Assembly: GCF_000297115.1 (NCBI RefSeq)
Contig: NZ_CAKP01000046.1
Span: 1 to 43,233, forward strand
From: Caloramator australicus RC3
Lineage (GTDB): Bacteria; Bacillota; Clostridia; Clostridiales; Caloramatoraceae
Direction of reading: 5' to 3'
Length of the DNA: 43,233 nt
The notes below the pieces were generated by a model. It saw nothing but the letters and a program-made list of their open reading frames with translations. It made no database searches and had not been told where the DNA came from. Positions 33,894 through 42,911 of this stretch are shown here, one piece after another; within the stretch, counting starts at the first letter, position 1; each line of letters opens with the position of its first letter. The translations under genes and the position numbers were made by a program.

Positions 33894-35477
33894 ATGTCCG
33901 AAAAAAGAGAAAACTGGGGAAGCAAATTAGGACTAATATTGGCAATGGCTGGTAATGCGATAGGTCTTGGAAACTTCTGGAGATATCCTTACCAGGCTGC
34001 AAAAAACGGTGGAGGAGCCTTCATGATTCCATACTTTGCAGCACTTATACTTCTTGGTATTCCTCTAATGCTTGTTGAGTGGAATCAAGGAAGGTACGGC
34101 GGTAAATATGGTCATGGAACATTAGGACCAATGGTTTATCTTCAAGCAAGAGAAGGTGCAAATCCAAAGGTTGCAAGGATTCTTGGTGGACTTGCTGGTG
34201 CCTTAGCCCTTGGAGTTACTGTTCTTCTTAACTCATATTACAATCATATAATTGGTTGGACATTAGGATATGCCTTTGAAACTGCAACAGGCGGCTATAT
34301 GGATAAGGCTATAAATACTGGTGAATATTTCGTTAAGTATATCCAAAGTCCAGGAAAGGTTATGGTATTCTGGCTAATTGCCCTTGCTGTATTAGGATTT
34401 GCAGTTATGAGGGGTATCCAAAAAGGTATTGAAGCTTGGGCAAAATTCATGATGCCAACTATTTATGTGTTTGGTATTATTTTGATAATAAGAACTCTAA
34501 CCCTTGGTGCCCCAGTTAAGCCCGAATGGACTCCAATTGCAGGACTTAACTATATCTGGTCACCAAGATGGCAGGATCTTAACTGGACAGCAGCCCTTGC
34601 TGCAGCAGGACAGATTTTCTTTACATTGTCCCTTGGTATGGGAATTATCCAAAACTACGCATCCTATTTAAAGCCTGAGGATGATATAGTTCTTTCAGGA
34701 CTTGCAACGGTTTCATTAAATGAGCTTGCTGAGGTTATTTTGGGCGGAACAATCGCAATTCCTATAGCTTATACCTTCTTAGGACCTGAAGGATTAGGAG
34801 CGGGCGTTGGTTTGTCCTTTATAGCCCTACCAAATATATTCAGACAAATGGCGGGAGGACAAATATTTGGAACCTTCTGGTTCTTGCTACTATTCTTTGC
34901 AGGTTTTACAAGTGCTATAGCTATGTATAATTATCTAGTTGCCCTCCTTGAAGAGGAAGCTGGAGTTCCAAGAAGAGTGGGTGCAGTATTGGTATTTATA
35001 ATCTACATCATATTTGGTCTTCCTGTTGGACTTGAACCAATCCTTACAAAAACAGCTGACCTTGCATACCTTACAGAGCTTGACAACTGGGTTGGAAGTT
35101 ATCTTCTTGTAGTTCTTGGACTTCTTGAAGTAATAGTTACTGGATGGCTTCTTGGATTAAAAGGACTTGAAGAAATGAACAAGGGAAGCTTCTGGAAGGT
35201 ATCAAAGACCTTCTACAACGTGTTTATCCAATTCTTGACTCCGGTTTCAATAATAATACTTCTTGGTTTCTCAACAAGAGACTACTTTAAGGCTGGATAC
35301 TTCAAGTGGATACCAAGCTTTGTTGAAAAGACACCACAACTTGTTCCATGGGTTTTAGCTGCAAGATTTGTAATGTTTGCAGTTTTAATCATTGGATTTA
35401 TTCAGGCTTATAGAAATATCGGCAAGAAATATGGACAGGAAATTTATGAGGGAAGAGTCCTCGTAAGGAGGGATTAA
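33894..35477 (+). CDS. Sodium-dependent amino acid transporter (NSS/SNF family)
   Basis: A 527-residue sodium-coupled symporter of the neurotransmitter:sodium symporter family, LeuT-like fold. The first helix motif GNAIGLGNFWRYPY and NGGGAFMIPYF carry the sodium and substrate backbone contacts; about 11-12 helices follow, with SLGMGIIQNYASYL (helix 6-7 region) and FAGFTSAIAMYN (sodium site 2 region). Substrate is unknown; methionine, alanine and aromatic amino acids are known for relatives. The ATG lies 7 bases after AGGGGGG. A tiny membrane peptide gene follows 1 base after its stop, typical of two-component NSS transporters. Confidence 0.93.
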   Translation: MSEKRENWGSKLGLILAMAGNAIGLGNFWRYPYQAAKNGGGAFMIPYFAALILLGIPLMLVEWNQGRYGGKYGHGTLGPMVYLQAREGANPKVARILGGLAGALALGVTVLLNSYYNHIIGWTLGYAFETATGGYMDKAINTGEYFVKYIQSPGKVMVFWLIALAVLGFAVMRGIQKGIEAWAKFMMPTIYVFGIILIIRTLTLGAPVKPEWTPIAGLNYIWSPRWQDLNWTAALAAAGQIFFTLSLGMGIIQNYASYLKPEDDIVLSGLATVSLNELAEVILGGTIAIPIAYTFLGPEGLGAGVGLSFIALPNIFRQMAGGQIFGTFWFLLLFFAGFTSAIAMYNYLVALLEEEAGVPRRVGAVLVFIIYIIFGLPVGLEPILTKTADLAYLTELDNWVGSYLLVVLGLLEVIVTGWLLGLKGLEEMNKGSFWKVSKTFYNVFIQFLTPVSIIILLGFSTRDYFKAGYFKWIPSFVEKTPQLVPWVLAARFVMFAVLIIGFIQAYRNIGKKYGQEIYEGRVLVRRD

Positions 35478-35478
35478 T

Positions 35479-35577
35479 ATGTCAGGTGCGGCATTAACCT
35501 TCATGATTTTAGCTTGGGGTGTTATTATAGTAGCTGTTGGTGTTACTTTAAGTTCACTTTTAAAGCATAGCAAATAA
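35479..35577 (+). CDS. MetS-like small subunit of the NSS transporter
   Basis: A 32-residue peptide, one helix (LTFMILAWGVIIVAVGVTLS) with a basic end SLLKHSK. It starts 1 base after the transporter stop with GTAAGGAGGGA as ribosome binding site. Position, size and the WG-VI-VGV pattern match the MetS/methionine-alanine importer small subunits that some bacterial NSS transporters need. A terminator follows 3 bases after its stop, closing the operon. Confidence 0.7.
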   Translation: MSGAALTFMILAWGVIIVAVGVTLSSLLKHSK

Positions 35578-35580
35578 TAA

Positions 35581-35608
35581 AATGCCTCCCAAAAGGGAGG
35601 CATTTTTT
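35581..35608 (+). terminator. Rho-independent terminator of the transporter operon
   Basis: A perfect 10-bp stem AATGCCTCCC/GGGAGGCATT with loop AAAA, followed by TTTT. The next ribosome binding site follows directly. Confidence 0.9.
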
Positions 35609-35619
35609 GGAGGGATTAT

Positions 35620-36285
35620 ATGGATAAAAACTTATTAAAGCTCTTAGATGATATTAAAATAAAACTTCAAAGGAGTAATTTAAAAAATAGCGATAAATAT
35701 TTAAAGGATATTGACGCTATAAAGGAAAGTTATAAAGAACTTCAAGTAAAAGAAGAAAAAAGGATAATTTATGAAAGCATCCTAAATATGGGGAAGGATT
35801 TATTAAAGGAGGATAAGGATTTTAAAAATAAATTGGAGCTTTTTATAAGATACTGTAATGCTGCAGTTTATGATTTCAACGATAACATAAGGCCTTTAAG
35901 AAGGATTACTTTGAGCTTTACTATAACCAGTATGCTCTTTATGCTATTAGCCCCGCAGTATCTTTCTTATTTACTCCCTCTTCTTATGATTTTGCCTATA
36001 TTTTTAGGGTTAAAGGGAATGAGAAAAAGAAGCTTAAACGGACTTATTTTAGGGTTATCAGTTATGCCGATATCAATTTTAAATTCAGTTATTATTATAA
36101 GAAATGCCTATCTTGTTAGAAATAATTTTAATAGTTTTTTATTAGATCTTTCAAAGACCTATGGAAGATCCTTAGAATTTGTTAAGGGACTTTTTATAAT
36201 CTCAACCATTTTAGGTATTATAATGCTCTTTACATCGATCTATACTATTTATCTTGGATATAAATATAAAAAGATGTTTGTGTAG
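35620..36285 (+). CDS. Membrane protein of unknown function
   Basis: A 221-residue protein I do not recognise. The first 90 residues are charged and helical (coiled-coil-like), cytosolic by charge. Four hydrophobic segments follow: ITLSFTITSMLFMLLA, YLSYLLPLLMILPIFLGL, LILGLSVMPISILNSVII and a last one around LFIISTILGIIMLFTSIY, ending in KYKKMFV. The ATG follows TTGGAGGGA, 12 bases after the transporter terminator. A weak terminator overlaps its stop. Confidence 0.7.
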   Translation: MDKNLLKLLDDIKIKLQRSNLKNSDKYLKDIDAIKESYKELQVKEEKRIIYESILNMGKDLLKEDKDFKNKLELFIRYCNAAVYDFNDNIRPLRRITLSFTITSMLFMLLAPQYLSYLLPLLMILPIFLGLKGMRKRSLNGLILGLSVMPISILNSVIIIRNAYLVRNNFNSFLLDLSKTYGRSLEFVKGLFIISTILGIIMLFTSIYTIYLGYKYKKMFV

Positions 36286-36305
36286 GCTGATATATTAGCC
36301 TTTTT
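36284..36305 (+). terminator. Rho-independent terminator after the membrane protein gene
   Basis: AGGCTGA-TATA-TTAGCCT with one G-U pair, followed by TTTTATTTG, overlapping the stop codon. Confidence 0.65.
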
Positions 36306-36368
36306 ATTTGCACAAAGAGGGAAGAAGTGGTATATTATAATATAAGCTGAAAATTTAGGGTGATGGTT

Positions 36369-37037
36369 ATGGAAAGGATAGTAGAAAAGGTCAAGACAAA
36401 TTATAAAGAAATAGCTTTAAGGTTGCTGTTTTTGCTTTCCATTGGAGGACTTACAAAGATTTATGTTATTTTAAATAACTATAGGGGGAAGGTATATCAT
36501 CTTAAAACAGCATTAGATACTATAATCCCCTTTAATAAATATTTTGTAGTTCCCTATCTTTATTGGTATATTTATATGGCTGTTGTCTTTGTGTATTTTG
36601 CTGTAACAGACGGGAAAAAATACTTTAAGCTTCTTTCTGGAATAATAATAGGAATGGCTTTATGTTTTGTTATATATTATTTTTTTCCAACAACTGTTCC
36701 AAGGCCTCTACTTAAGGGGGACGATATATTTATAAAGGCTGTAAATTTTATATATAAAAGGGACAACCCATATAATTGTTTTCCGAGCATTCATGTTTTA
36801 GATTCCTTTTTAGCAGCAGTTTATATCAACAGAGAAGAAAATATCTCATATAAATTAAAAATTACATCTTCAGTTATATCCTTTTCCATAATTTTATCTA
36901 CCCTTTTTATAAAACAACATTACGTTTACGATGCTTTATCTGCAATGGTTTTGGCATATATTATGTATTATTCTTTAAATTATGCAGCTATAGTTGAAAA
37001 AATCAGGCAAAAAACCTCTATTGAGATTAATGAATAA
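36369..37037 (+). CDS. PAP2-superfamily phosphatase-like membrane protein
   Basis: A 222-residue polytopic membrane protein of the PAP2 (lipid phosphate phosphatase) superfamily. The second signature is CFPSIHVLDSF (PSxH) and the third is STLFIKQHYVYDAL (the SRxxxxxHxxxD equivalent, where the usual Arg is not evident). A candidate first motif is TTVPRPLLKGDD in the loop before PSIH. It may dephosphorylate undecaprenyl or phosphatidyl lipids at the outer membrane face. I chose ATG 36369 behind AGGGTGATG. TATAAT lies at 36336-36341. Confidence 0.8.
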   Translation: MERIVEKVKTNYKEIALRLLFLLSIGGLTKIYVILNNYRGKVYHLKTALDTIIPFNKYFVVPYLYWYIYMAVVFVYFAVTDGKKYFKLLSGIIIGMALCFVIYYFFPTTVPRPLLKGDDIFIKAVNFIYKRDNPYNCFPSIHVLDSFLAAVYINREENISYKLKITSSVISFSIILSTLFIKQHYVYDALSAMVLAYIMYYSLNYAAIVEKIRQKTSIEINE

Positions 37038-37058
37038 AGGCACCTTAATAGGTGCCTT
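37037..37058. terminator. Bidirectional terminator between PAP2 and SpoIID-domain genes
   Basis: A perfect 9-bp stem AAGGCACCT/AGGTGCCTT with loop TAAT; it overlaps both convergent stop regions. Confidence 0.8.
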
Positions 37059-38931
37059 ATTCCATACTGCTTTTTATAGCTTCGTTAATGTCTTGAATTT
37101 TAATATTTTTATAGAAGTAATTTAGAATTTCTTGATATGTTTTTCCTGAATTTGCAAGATTCATTGCAGCATATTGGCTCATTCCGACACCGTGGCCATA
37201 TCCACCGCCAAATATGGTTATACTTTTAATTCGTGTCTGACCATATATTCTATCTATTATAAAGAATGGTGAAGGAAGACTTTTAATATTTTTAAGTTTT
37301 AACCCAGAAATAGTTTCAATATCAAATTCCTTTGGAGTTATGATAAATTTTATATTTGAAGGACCAATTATTTTATACTGTTTATTATCGGTAATTATAA
37401 TCATTTCCTGTGGAACTCCGCTTTTGCTACGCTTTGATATATAAATATCCTTAATTTTTCCTATACCTTCTTCGGATAATGTTGCCTTTTTATATATGTT
37501 AAGGAACCATTTTTCCTTAATGTTATCCGGATCCTTTAAATATCTATTATATATATTTTCGCTTACTGCTTTATTTAGTTCACTATAATCGATGGACACC
37601 TTCCACCTAAAATAAGGAGAAGAGGAATCGATAGCTTTAACGGTCCAATCCTTGAAAAATTTTGAGGCATTCTCTTCTGAGGATATTTCGCTTATAGTTT
37701 GGTCAGTAAAATTATTAAAATCTAAGTATGGCTTTGGATTGTAATTTTTAACCTCTTGATAGACCTCATCATAGGCTGCACCTAAACCGCAGGAGGTTGA
37801 ATAATATTTAGCGTCTATGATTTTTCCATCATAAGTTAAAACTTCTCCTTTAGTTTCTTCTATGGCTTTAATACAAAGATCGTTTGTAGGTCTTTCGTTA
37901 TAAACTTGGCTTTGCGTTGTATCGTCTATATTAAAACCATGTTTTGAAAATCTTCCACCAAGTATTTCAGATAGGGCATAGGTCCTTGCTGCCACCGACT
38001 GAACCTTATATCCTTCTATTCCGCCGTATCCAGGCATTTCAGATGGGACGACGTATTTTAAATAATCCTCTATATTTATTTCGTTTATAATTCTAAGGCT
38101 TTTGTCCTTTAGGAATATTTCTAAATTTCCATAATATTCGGGAGTATATCCGTTTTCTCTTTTTAAGGATGTAATAAACACAGGATTTTCAGATGAAATG
38201 AAAATCCTTTTATCGGTTATTATCATGTCCTTTCTTTTTTGATAAGAATCTTTAGGAGATTCAATAAGTATTTTTATTTTATTGCCTAATACTCTAAAGC
38301 TTGCAGTTTCTTTTTTCTTAACATCTATTTCAAAGTCCTTAGAATATATCCTAAAGCCTTTTTTGGATGTAATTGTAATAAGGTTATGGTCATAGGAGGA
38401 AAAGTTATAGGTTGATAGACCAACTCGTATTTTATCTATAATAGGGAATTCGGTAAGGATAATTGCTTTAATAGTATCTTCATCCAATATAAATTGATAA
38501 CTCGATTGGCCAACTATTAAAAAGCTTTTTTTGGCTAATTTATAATTATCGTTGTCTTTTATATAATAATTTATATTTTGGGATATTTTATATATAGTGT
38601 CATCGATATTTATATTATTTATATCTTTAGAATATACCTTGCCTGATATTGATTTCAAAGGCTTAAAATAGACAGTTCTAATCCCCTTTAACTTTATCTT
38701 ATAAGCTGCCGCATCGATAAAATCCTTTTTCTTTATGTTTACCCATTTTATGTTTTTATCATAAATTATTTTTAATCTGTAATAATTTTTAAGTTCCTTT
38801 TTTTCTGCAACAAGACCACAATCGATGTCAACTGGGAAAAAAAATAGAAAATATGCAAGGATTGATAGCAAAATAAATGTTAATGGGATTATATATCTTA
38901 AAGGACTTTTGCTTTTCCTTTTTCTTCTCAT
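37057..38931 (-). CDS. SpoIID/LytB-domain protein, membrane-anchored
   Basis: A 624-residue protein with one N-terminal membrane helix after a very basic start (about 12-32), then an exported region. The SpoIID domain (about 270-600) has YLKYVVPSEMP with the catalytic-type Glu (E298), QSVAARTYALSE, YYSTSCG and near the end GGGYGHGVGMSQYAAM. SpoIID is a lytic transglycosylase acting on stem-peptide-free glycan during engulfment. This protein has an additional N-terminal 250 residues absent from SpoIID itself, so it is a SpoIID-domain relative rather than SpoIID proper. The start ATG is preceded by GAGGTGAT. Confidence 0.85.
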   Translation of the reverse strand: MRRKRKSKSPLRYIIPLTFILLSILAYFLFFFPVDIDCGLVAEKKELKNYYRLKIIYDKNIKWVNIKKKDFIDAAAYKIKLKGIRTVYFKPLKSISGKVYSKDINNINIDDTIYKISQNINYYIKDNDNYKLAKKSFLIVGQSSYQFILDEDTIKAIILTEFPIIDKIRVGLSTYNFSSYDHNLITITSKKGFRIYSKDFEIDVKKKETASFRVLGNKIKILIESPKDSYQKRKDMIITDKRIFISSENPVFITSLKRENGYTPEYYGNLEIFLKDKSLRIINEINIEDYLKYVVPSEMPGYGGIEGYKVQSVAARTYALSEILGGRFSKHGFNIDDTTQSQVYNERPTNDLCIKAIEETKGEVLTYDGKIIDAKYYSTSCGLGAAYDEVYQEVKNYNPKPYLDFNNFTDQTISEISSEENASKFFKDWTVKAIDSSSPYFRWKVSIDYSELNKAVSENIYNRYLKDPDNIKEKWFLNIYKKATLSEEGIGKIKDIYISKRSKSGVPQEMIIITDNKQYKIIGPSNIKFIITPKEFDIETISGLKLKNIKSLPSPFFIIDRIYGQTRIKSITIFGGGYGHGVGMSQYAAMNLANSGKTYQEILNYFYKNIKIQDINEAIKSSME

Positions 38932-38999
38932 ATCATCACCTCAAACTTTTACTGTATTTATTTTACAATAATATTTTACTTTATTAAAGGGAATTTTTA

Positions 39000-39028
39000 T
39001 TGTTGTTTATAAAAAAAAATGCTAAAAT
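39000..39028 (+). promoter_or_regulatory. Sigma-A promoter of the pantothenate operon
   Basis: TTGTTG (39000-39005) and TAAAAT (39023-39028), spaced 17, with TG one base before the -10, lie 54 bases upstream of the first operon gene. Confidence 0.5.
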
Positions 39029-39081
39029 AATTTTAGCCTACATCCTTTTGGAGTGGGACTTTATAAAAAGAGGTGTTTTAT

Positions 39082-39930
39082 ATGAAAATCGGTTTTATTG
39101 GCGCTGGAAAGGTAGGTTCTGCCTTTGGACGCTATCTTTATGAAAAGGGTTTTAAAATTACAGGGTATTTTAGCAGGACAGAAGACTCAGCAAGAAAGGC
39201 TGCTGAGTTTACTAAGTCTAGTGTTCTTTCAATTCAGGAACTTGCAGAGGAATCAAACTACATATTCATAACAACACCGGATGGTGCCATATCAGAAGTT
39301 TGGGAAAATCTTAAGAAATTCAATATCAAAGGAAAGAAAATATTTCACATGAGTGGATGCCTAAGTTCTGATGTTTTTAATGGAAGCAGGGACTTAGGCG
39401 TAGATTCATATTCTCTTCATCCCTTATACCCCTTTACAGATAAAAATTGTTATGACAAATTGAATAAAGTTATATTTTCCTTAGAAGGGGAAAATATAGA
39501 GAATATAAAGGAATTTTTAGGCAAGTCAGAGATAAAATATTTTCTTTTGAACAAACAAGATAAGGCAAAGTATCATGCAGCGGCAGTTTTTGCGTCAAAC
39601 TATTTAGTTGCCATATCAAAAATTGCTAAAGATTTACTTTTAGAATGTGGAATCAAGGAAGAATTTATTATAGATGCTATTTATCCCTTGATGGAGGGGG
39701 CCCTTTTAAATATAAAGGAAAAGGGGATAGAGGATGCCTTGACGGGACCTATTGTTAGAGGGGATTATAAAACGATAAATATGCATTTAAAGAGTTTAAG
39801 GGAGTATAAGGATATTTATAAAAAACTCGGACTTGTTGCCCTTGGTATTGAAAGGGAGAAATCTTGTGATGATGAAAAGGCAAAAAATCTTGATGAAATA
39901 GAATTTTTACTAAGGAGTGAAGAAATATGA
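39082..39930 (+). CDS. panG: DUF2520 Rossmann protein, probable ketopantoate reductase PanG
   Basis: A 282-residue NAD(P)-binding protein: Rossmann motif [14 protein letters not shown] at the start, [13 protein letters not shown], then the DUF2520 domain with [16 protein letters not shown] and [15 protein letters not shown]. The PanG family, first shown in Francisella, reduces ketopantoate to pantoate in place of PanE. It is the first gene of a panG-panB-panC-panD operon and overlaps panB by 4 bases (ATGA), so it supplies the otherwise missing reductase step. The ATG 39082 follows AAAGAGGTG; a GTG at 39073 overlaps that site. Confidence 0.82.
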   Translation: MKIGFIGAGKVGSAFGRYLYEKGFKITGYFSRTEDSARKAAEFTKSSVLSIQELAEESNYIFITTPDGAISEVWENLKKFNIKGKKIFHMSGCLSSDVFNGSRDLGVDSYSLHPLYPFTDKNCYDKLNKVIFSLEGENIENIKEFLGKSEIKYFLLNKQDKAKYHAAAVFASNYLVAISKIAKDLLLECGIKEEFIIDAIYPLMEGALLNIKEKGIEDALTGPIVRGDYKTINMHLKSLREYKDIYKKLGLVALGIEREKSCDDEKAKNLDEIEFLLRSEEI

Positions 39931-40763
39931 AAAGGACAGTATCAAGTTTTAAAGAAGCAAAACAAAAGGGACAAAGGCTTACTATGCTTACGGCCTATGA
40001 TTATTCTATGGCAAAACTTATAGATGAAGCAGGGATAGATGGGATTTTAGTTGGTGATTCATTGGGTATGGTGGCTCTTGGATATGAAAACACCTTATCA
40101 GTTACCGTCGATGATATGGTTCATCACATAAAGGCAGTTGCAAGAGGGGCGAAAAATGCCCTTATAGTTGGGGATATGCCTTTTTTATCCTATCATATAT
40201 CAATTGAAGAATCTATAAAAAATGCAGGAAGGTTAATTCAAGAAGGAGGATGTCATGCTGTAAAACTAGAAGGTGGAATTGAGGTTTTAGATAAGGTAAA
40301 GGCGATAATAAAGGCTCAAATTCCGGTTATGGGCCATATTGGATTGACTCCTCAGTCGGTAAATATGCTTGGGGGATTCAAAGTTCAAGGAAAGACTAAG
40401 GAGAGTATAAAAAAGCTCATAGATGATGCAAAATACTTAGAAGACGCAGGAGTTTTTGCGATTGTTTTAGAGGCAGTTCCAGATGAGGTTGCAAAATTAA
40501 TTACGGAATCCATATCAATCCCTACTATTGGAATAGGTGCAGGTAAATACTGCGACGGACAAATACTTGTTGTTAACGATATGCTGGGACTTTTCAGCGA
40601 CTTTGTTCCTAAATTTGTAAAAAAATATAGAAATCTTGGCGATGAAATTAAGGGAGCAATAAAGGAATATATTGAGGAGGTTCGAAGGGGAGATTTCCCA
40701 GAGGATTCTCACTCATTTAAAATAGACAAAGACATAGTGGAAGAAATAAAAAGGCTTTATTAG
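39927..40763 (+). CDS. panB: 3-methyl-2-oxobutanoate hydroxymethyltransferase
   Basis: PanB adds a hydroxymethyl group from methylene-tetrahydrofolate to ketoisovalerate, giving ketopantoate, the first step of pantothenate synthesis. The 278 residues hold the family motifs [62 protein letters not shown] and the metal and substrate contacts around [15 protein letters not shown]. Start and stop are coupled with panG by an ATGA overlap; panC follows after 11 bases. Confidence 0.95.
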   Translation: MKRTVSSFKEAKQKGQRLTMLTAYDYSMAKLIDEAGIDGILVGDSLGMVALGYENTLSVTVDDMVHHIKAVARGAKNALIVGDMPFLSYHISIEESIKNAGRLIQEGGCHAVKLEGGIEVLDKVKAIIKAQIPVMGHIGLTPQSVNMLGGFKVQGKTKESIKKLIDDAKYLEDAGVFAIVLEAVPDEVAKLITESISIPTIGIGAGKYCDGQILVVNDMLGLFSDFVPKFVKKYRNLGDEIKGAIKEYIEEVRRGDFPEDSHSFKIDKDIVEEIKRLY

Positions 40764-40774
40764 GAGGTTTAAGG

Positions 40775-41620
40775 ATGGAAATAATAAGAAGTGTAATAAA
40801 AATGCAGAATAAAGCAAAGGAGCTTTTAAAGGAAGGAAAAACTATTGGATTTGTTCCTACCATGGGATATCTTCACGATGGACATAAAAGCCTTATAGAA
40901 AGGGCACGAAGGGAAAATGATATTGTTGTAGTAAGCATTTTTGTTAATCCCACTCAATTTGGCCCTAATGAGGATTACGATAGATACCCAAGGGATGAGG
41001 AAAGGGATAAAAAAATATGTGAAGCAGCAGGATGCGATATAGTGTTTATTCCCGAGAGGGAGGATATGTATGGAGAAAACTATTCAACATACGTTGAAGT
41101 TTTAAACTTAACTGAGGGGCTTTGTGGTGCCTCAAGGCCAGGACATTTTAGAGGCGTTGCAACGGTTGTAACTAAGCTTTTTAATATTGTAAAACCAACA
41201 AGGGCATATTTTGGGCAAAAAGATGCTCAGCAGCTTGCGGTAATTAAAAGAATGGTAATGGATTTGAATATGGATGTAGTAATAGTTCCTTGCCCTATAG
41301 TTAGGGAAGAGGATGGCCTTGCTATGAGTTCAAGGAATACCTATCTTAATGAAGATGAAAGAAAACAAGCCCTTGTTCTTTATAAATCCCTAAAGCTTGC
41401 GGAGAAAATGATAATAGATGGTGAAAGGGATGTAAAAAGGATAAAGGATGAGATGGTAAATTTAATTAAAACCTCAAAGGATGCTGTAATAGATTATGTG
41501 GAATTTGTCGACAATCAAAATTTAAAGCCTGTAGATAAAGTAGAAGGAGAAGTTTTAATAGCTCTTGCAGTAAAGATTGGAAAAACAAGGTTAATAGATA
41601 ATACAGTTGTTAGAGCATAA
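40775..41620 (+). CDS. panC: Pantothenate synthetase
   Basis: PanC joins pantoate and beta-alanine with ATP through a pantoyl-adenylate. The 281-residue protein shows the nucleotidyltransferase motifs [14 protein letters not shown] (HIGH-like), [41 protein letters not shown] and the KMSKS-like MSSRNTYL. It is preceded by TAGGAGGTT and followed by panD after 11 bases. Confidence 0.96.
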   Translation: MEIIRSVIKMQNKAKELLKEGKTIGFVPTMGYLHDGHKSLIERARRENDIVVVSIFVNPTQFGPNEDYDRYPRDEERDKKICEAAGCDIVFIPEREDMYGENYSTYVEVLNLTEGLCGASRPGHFRGVATVVTKLFNIVKPTRAYFGQKDAQQLAVIKRMVMDLNMDVVIVPCPIVREEDGLAMSSRNTYLNEDERKQALVLYKSLKLAEKMIIDGERDVKRIKDEMVNLIKTSKDAVIDYVEFVDNQNLKPVDKVEGEVLIALAVKIGKTRLIDNTVVRA

Positions 41621-41631
41621 GGAGGATGACT

Positions 41632-42012
41632 ATGCTTTTAAATATGTTAAAATCTAAGATACACAGAGCTACTGTCACTGAAGCCAATTTAAACTACGTA
41701 GGAAGTATAACCATAGATGAAGATCTTATGGATGCGGTAGGAATATTGGAAAATGAAAGGGTCCAAATAGTTAATATAAATAATGGTAAAAGGCTAGATA
41801 CCTATGTAATTAAAGGTGAAAGAGGTAAAGGAGATATCTGCCTTAATGGAGCAGCCGCAAGGCTTGTTCATCCAGGGGATAAGATTATAATAATGGCCTA
41901 TTGCTTTGTTGATGAAAAGGAAGCAAAAAACCTAAAGCCTAAGATTGTTCTTGTTGATGAGAATAACAAAATAGTAGAATTCTTACATGAGGAGCCTAAA
42001 AAAATAGTTTAA
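41632..42012 (+). CDS. panD: Aspartate 1-decarboxylase precursor
   Basis: PanD makes beta-alanine from aspartate with a pyruvoyl group formed by self-cleavage. The cleavage site is in YVGSITID. With ATG 41632 as start it falls at Gly24-Ser25, exactly as in E. coli, and GGAGG lies 6 bases upstream; an ATG at 41626 is part of that site. The 126 residues also include [17 protein letters not shown], matching the family. It is the last gene of the pan operon, so this organism can build pantothenate from ketoisovalerate and aspartate. Confidence 0.95.
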   Translation: MLLNMLKSKIHRATVTEANLNYVGSITIDEDLMDAVGILENERVQIVNINNGKRLDTYVIKGERGKGDICLNGAAARLVHPGDKIIIMAYCFVDEKEAKNLKPKIVLVDENNKIVEFLHEEPKKIV

Positions 42013-42033
42013 GCACCCCTTAGGGTGCTTTTG
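42011..42033. terminator. Terminator between panD and the UPF0489 gene
   Basis: An 8-bp stem AAGCACCC/GGGTGCTT with loop CTTA (42011-42030) is followed by TTGTT on the plus strand; it overlaps the end of panD and the end of the convergent gene. Confidence 0.7.
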
Positions 42034-42730
42034 TTATATCTAGGTGAAAATTTTTTATCCTTTCAATTTCCTCCTCCTTAGCTCCCAAAAGATATAAAGC
42101 CTTAAAAATATATTCATCTGCCTTTTCAGAGTAAAATTCAGGTGATGTTGCGACTGTTATAAGGTCGATATTTTCAAAATAGGGAAGCTTATCAAAGGTT
42201 AATACAAAATAATCTATAGTTTGTTCACCAACCCTTGTTAAAACATCAAAGGTATAGTGGATTAGATTTTCTTCAACTACTAATGATTTTAAGAGATTTT
42301 GAGGGACAAATTTTTTGTAGACCTTCTCGTCCTTTAAATCATATGAATTATCAGGAACAACCCAGTAAATTTCATTTATAAAACCGTCCCTGATGGCATA
42401 CCACATATAGTCGTCGCAGTTCATATCTAAATCCCTTAATAGGGTAAGATCCTTTTGTTTATTTCTATAAAGGTCGCTGTGGGCATCGATGTGGATTACG
42501 GTATTATTTGTAGTTCTTTTTATCCACCAATATGTGTAGGACTTTTTATGGTTTGTAAAAAATTTTTTTTCCTTTGAGTTTAGCAAACCATGGTTTTGTA
42601 GGTTGGATACAAAGTTATAAATATCATCTATAAAACAGCCTTCACCTTTATATAATCTTTTGTTGTTTTCACCTTCTTGTTTTATGGGTTTTATTAGAAA
42701 ATCTAAATCTATATCAACATAAATTCCCAT
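42020..42730 (-). CDS. UPF0489-family arginase-like protein
   Basis: A 236-residue protein of the UPF0489 family, which shares an arginase/deacetylase-like fold. IYVDIDLDFL at the start and VIHIDAHSDLY (about 79-88) carry Asp and His residues of the kind that bind two metals in arginases; YFVLTFDKLPYF lies where a later Asp strand is expected. The biochemical function is unknown. The ATG has AGAGGTGAAAAA upstream. It stands alone on the minus strand between panD and the insertion sequence. Confidence 0.78.
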   Translation of the reverse strand: MGIYVDIDLDFLIKPIKQEGENNKRLYKGEGCFIDDIYNFVSNLQNHGLLNSKEKKFFTNHKKSYTYWWIKRTTNNTVIHIDAHSDLYRNKQKDLTLLRDLDMNCDDYMWYAIRDGFINEIYWVVPDNSYDLKDEKVYKKFVPQNLLKSLVVEENLIHYTFDVLTRVGEQTIDYFVLTFDKLPYFENIDLITVATSPEFYSEKADEYIFKALYLLGAKEEEIERIKNFHLDITKAP

Positions 42731-42839
42731 TTTTTCACCTCTTTAGTAGTTGATTATAGCCTTGAGCATAATTTAAAGACCTTGAAACTACTAGCCCGTT
42801 AGGACTAAATTTTTTTTATCACTCAAATATATTTCATAG

Positions 42840-42908
42840 GATTTCCTCCATTTTTGCCGAATTATATTTATATATCAACATAAACTTAGCAACAAAAAGG
42901 AGGAAATC
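42840..42908 (+). repeat. Inverted repeat burying the second transposase ribosome binding site
   Basis: GATTTCCTCCATTTTTG (42840-42856) can pair with CAAAAAGGAGGAAATC (42893-42908), 16 pairs with one bulged A. The AAGGAGG ribosome binding site lies wholly in the right arm and the ATG is 3 bases further on. The layout is the same as at the left-edge element, though the families differ. Confidence 0.7.
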
Positions 42909-42911
42909 TCT

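Noticed and set aside
38932-38990. AATACAGT upstream of the SpoIID-domain gene resembles a sigma-E -10.
   Set aside because: No matching -35 lies at the right distance; the spacing is several bases too short.
42792-42818. An imperfect hairpin followed by eight T before the right-edge insertion sequence.
   Set aside because: Only a short mismatched stem, and no plus-strand gene ends nearby; it may belong to the element's end.
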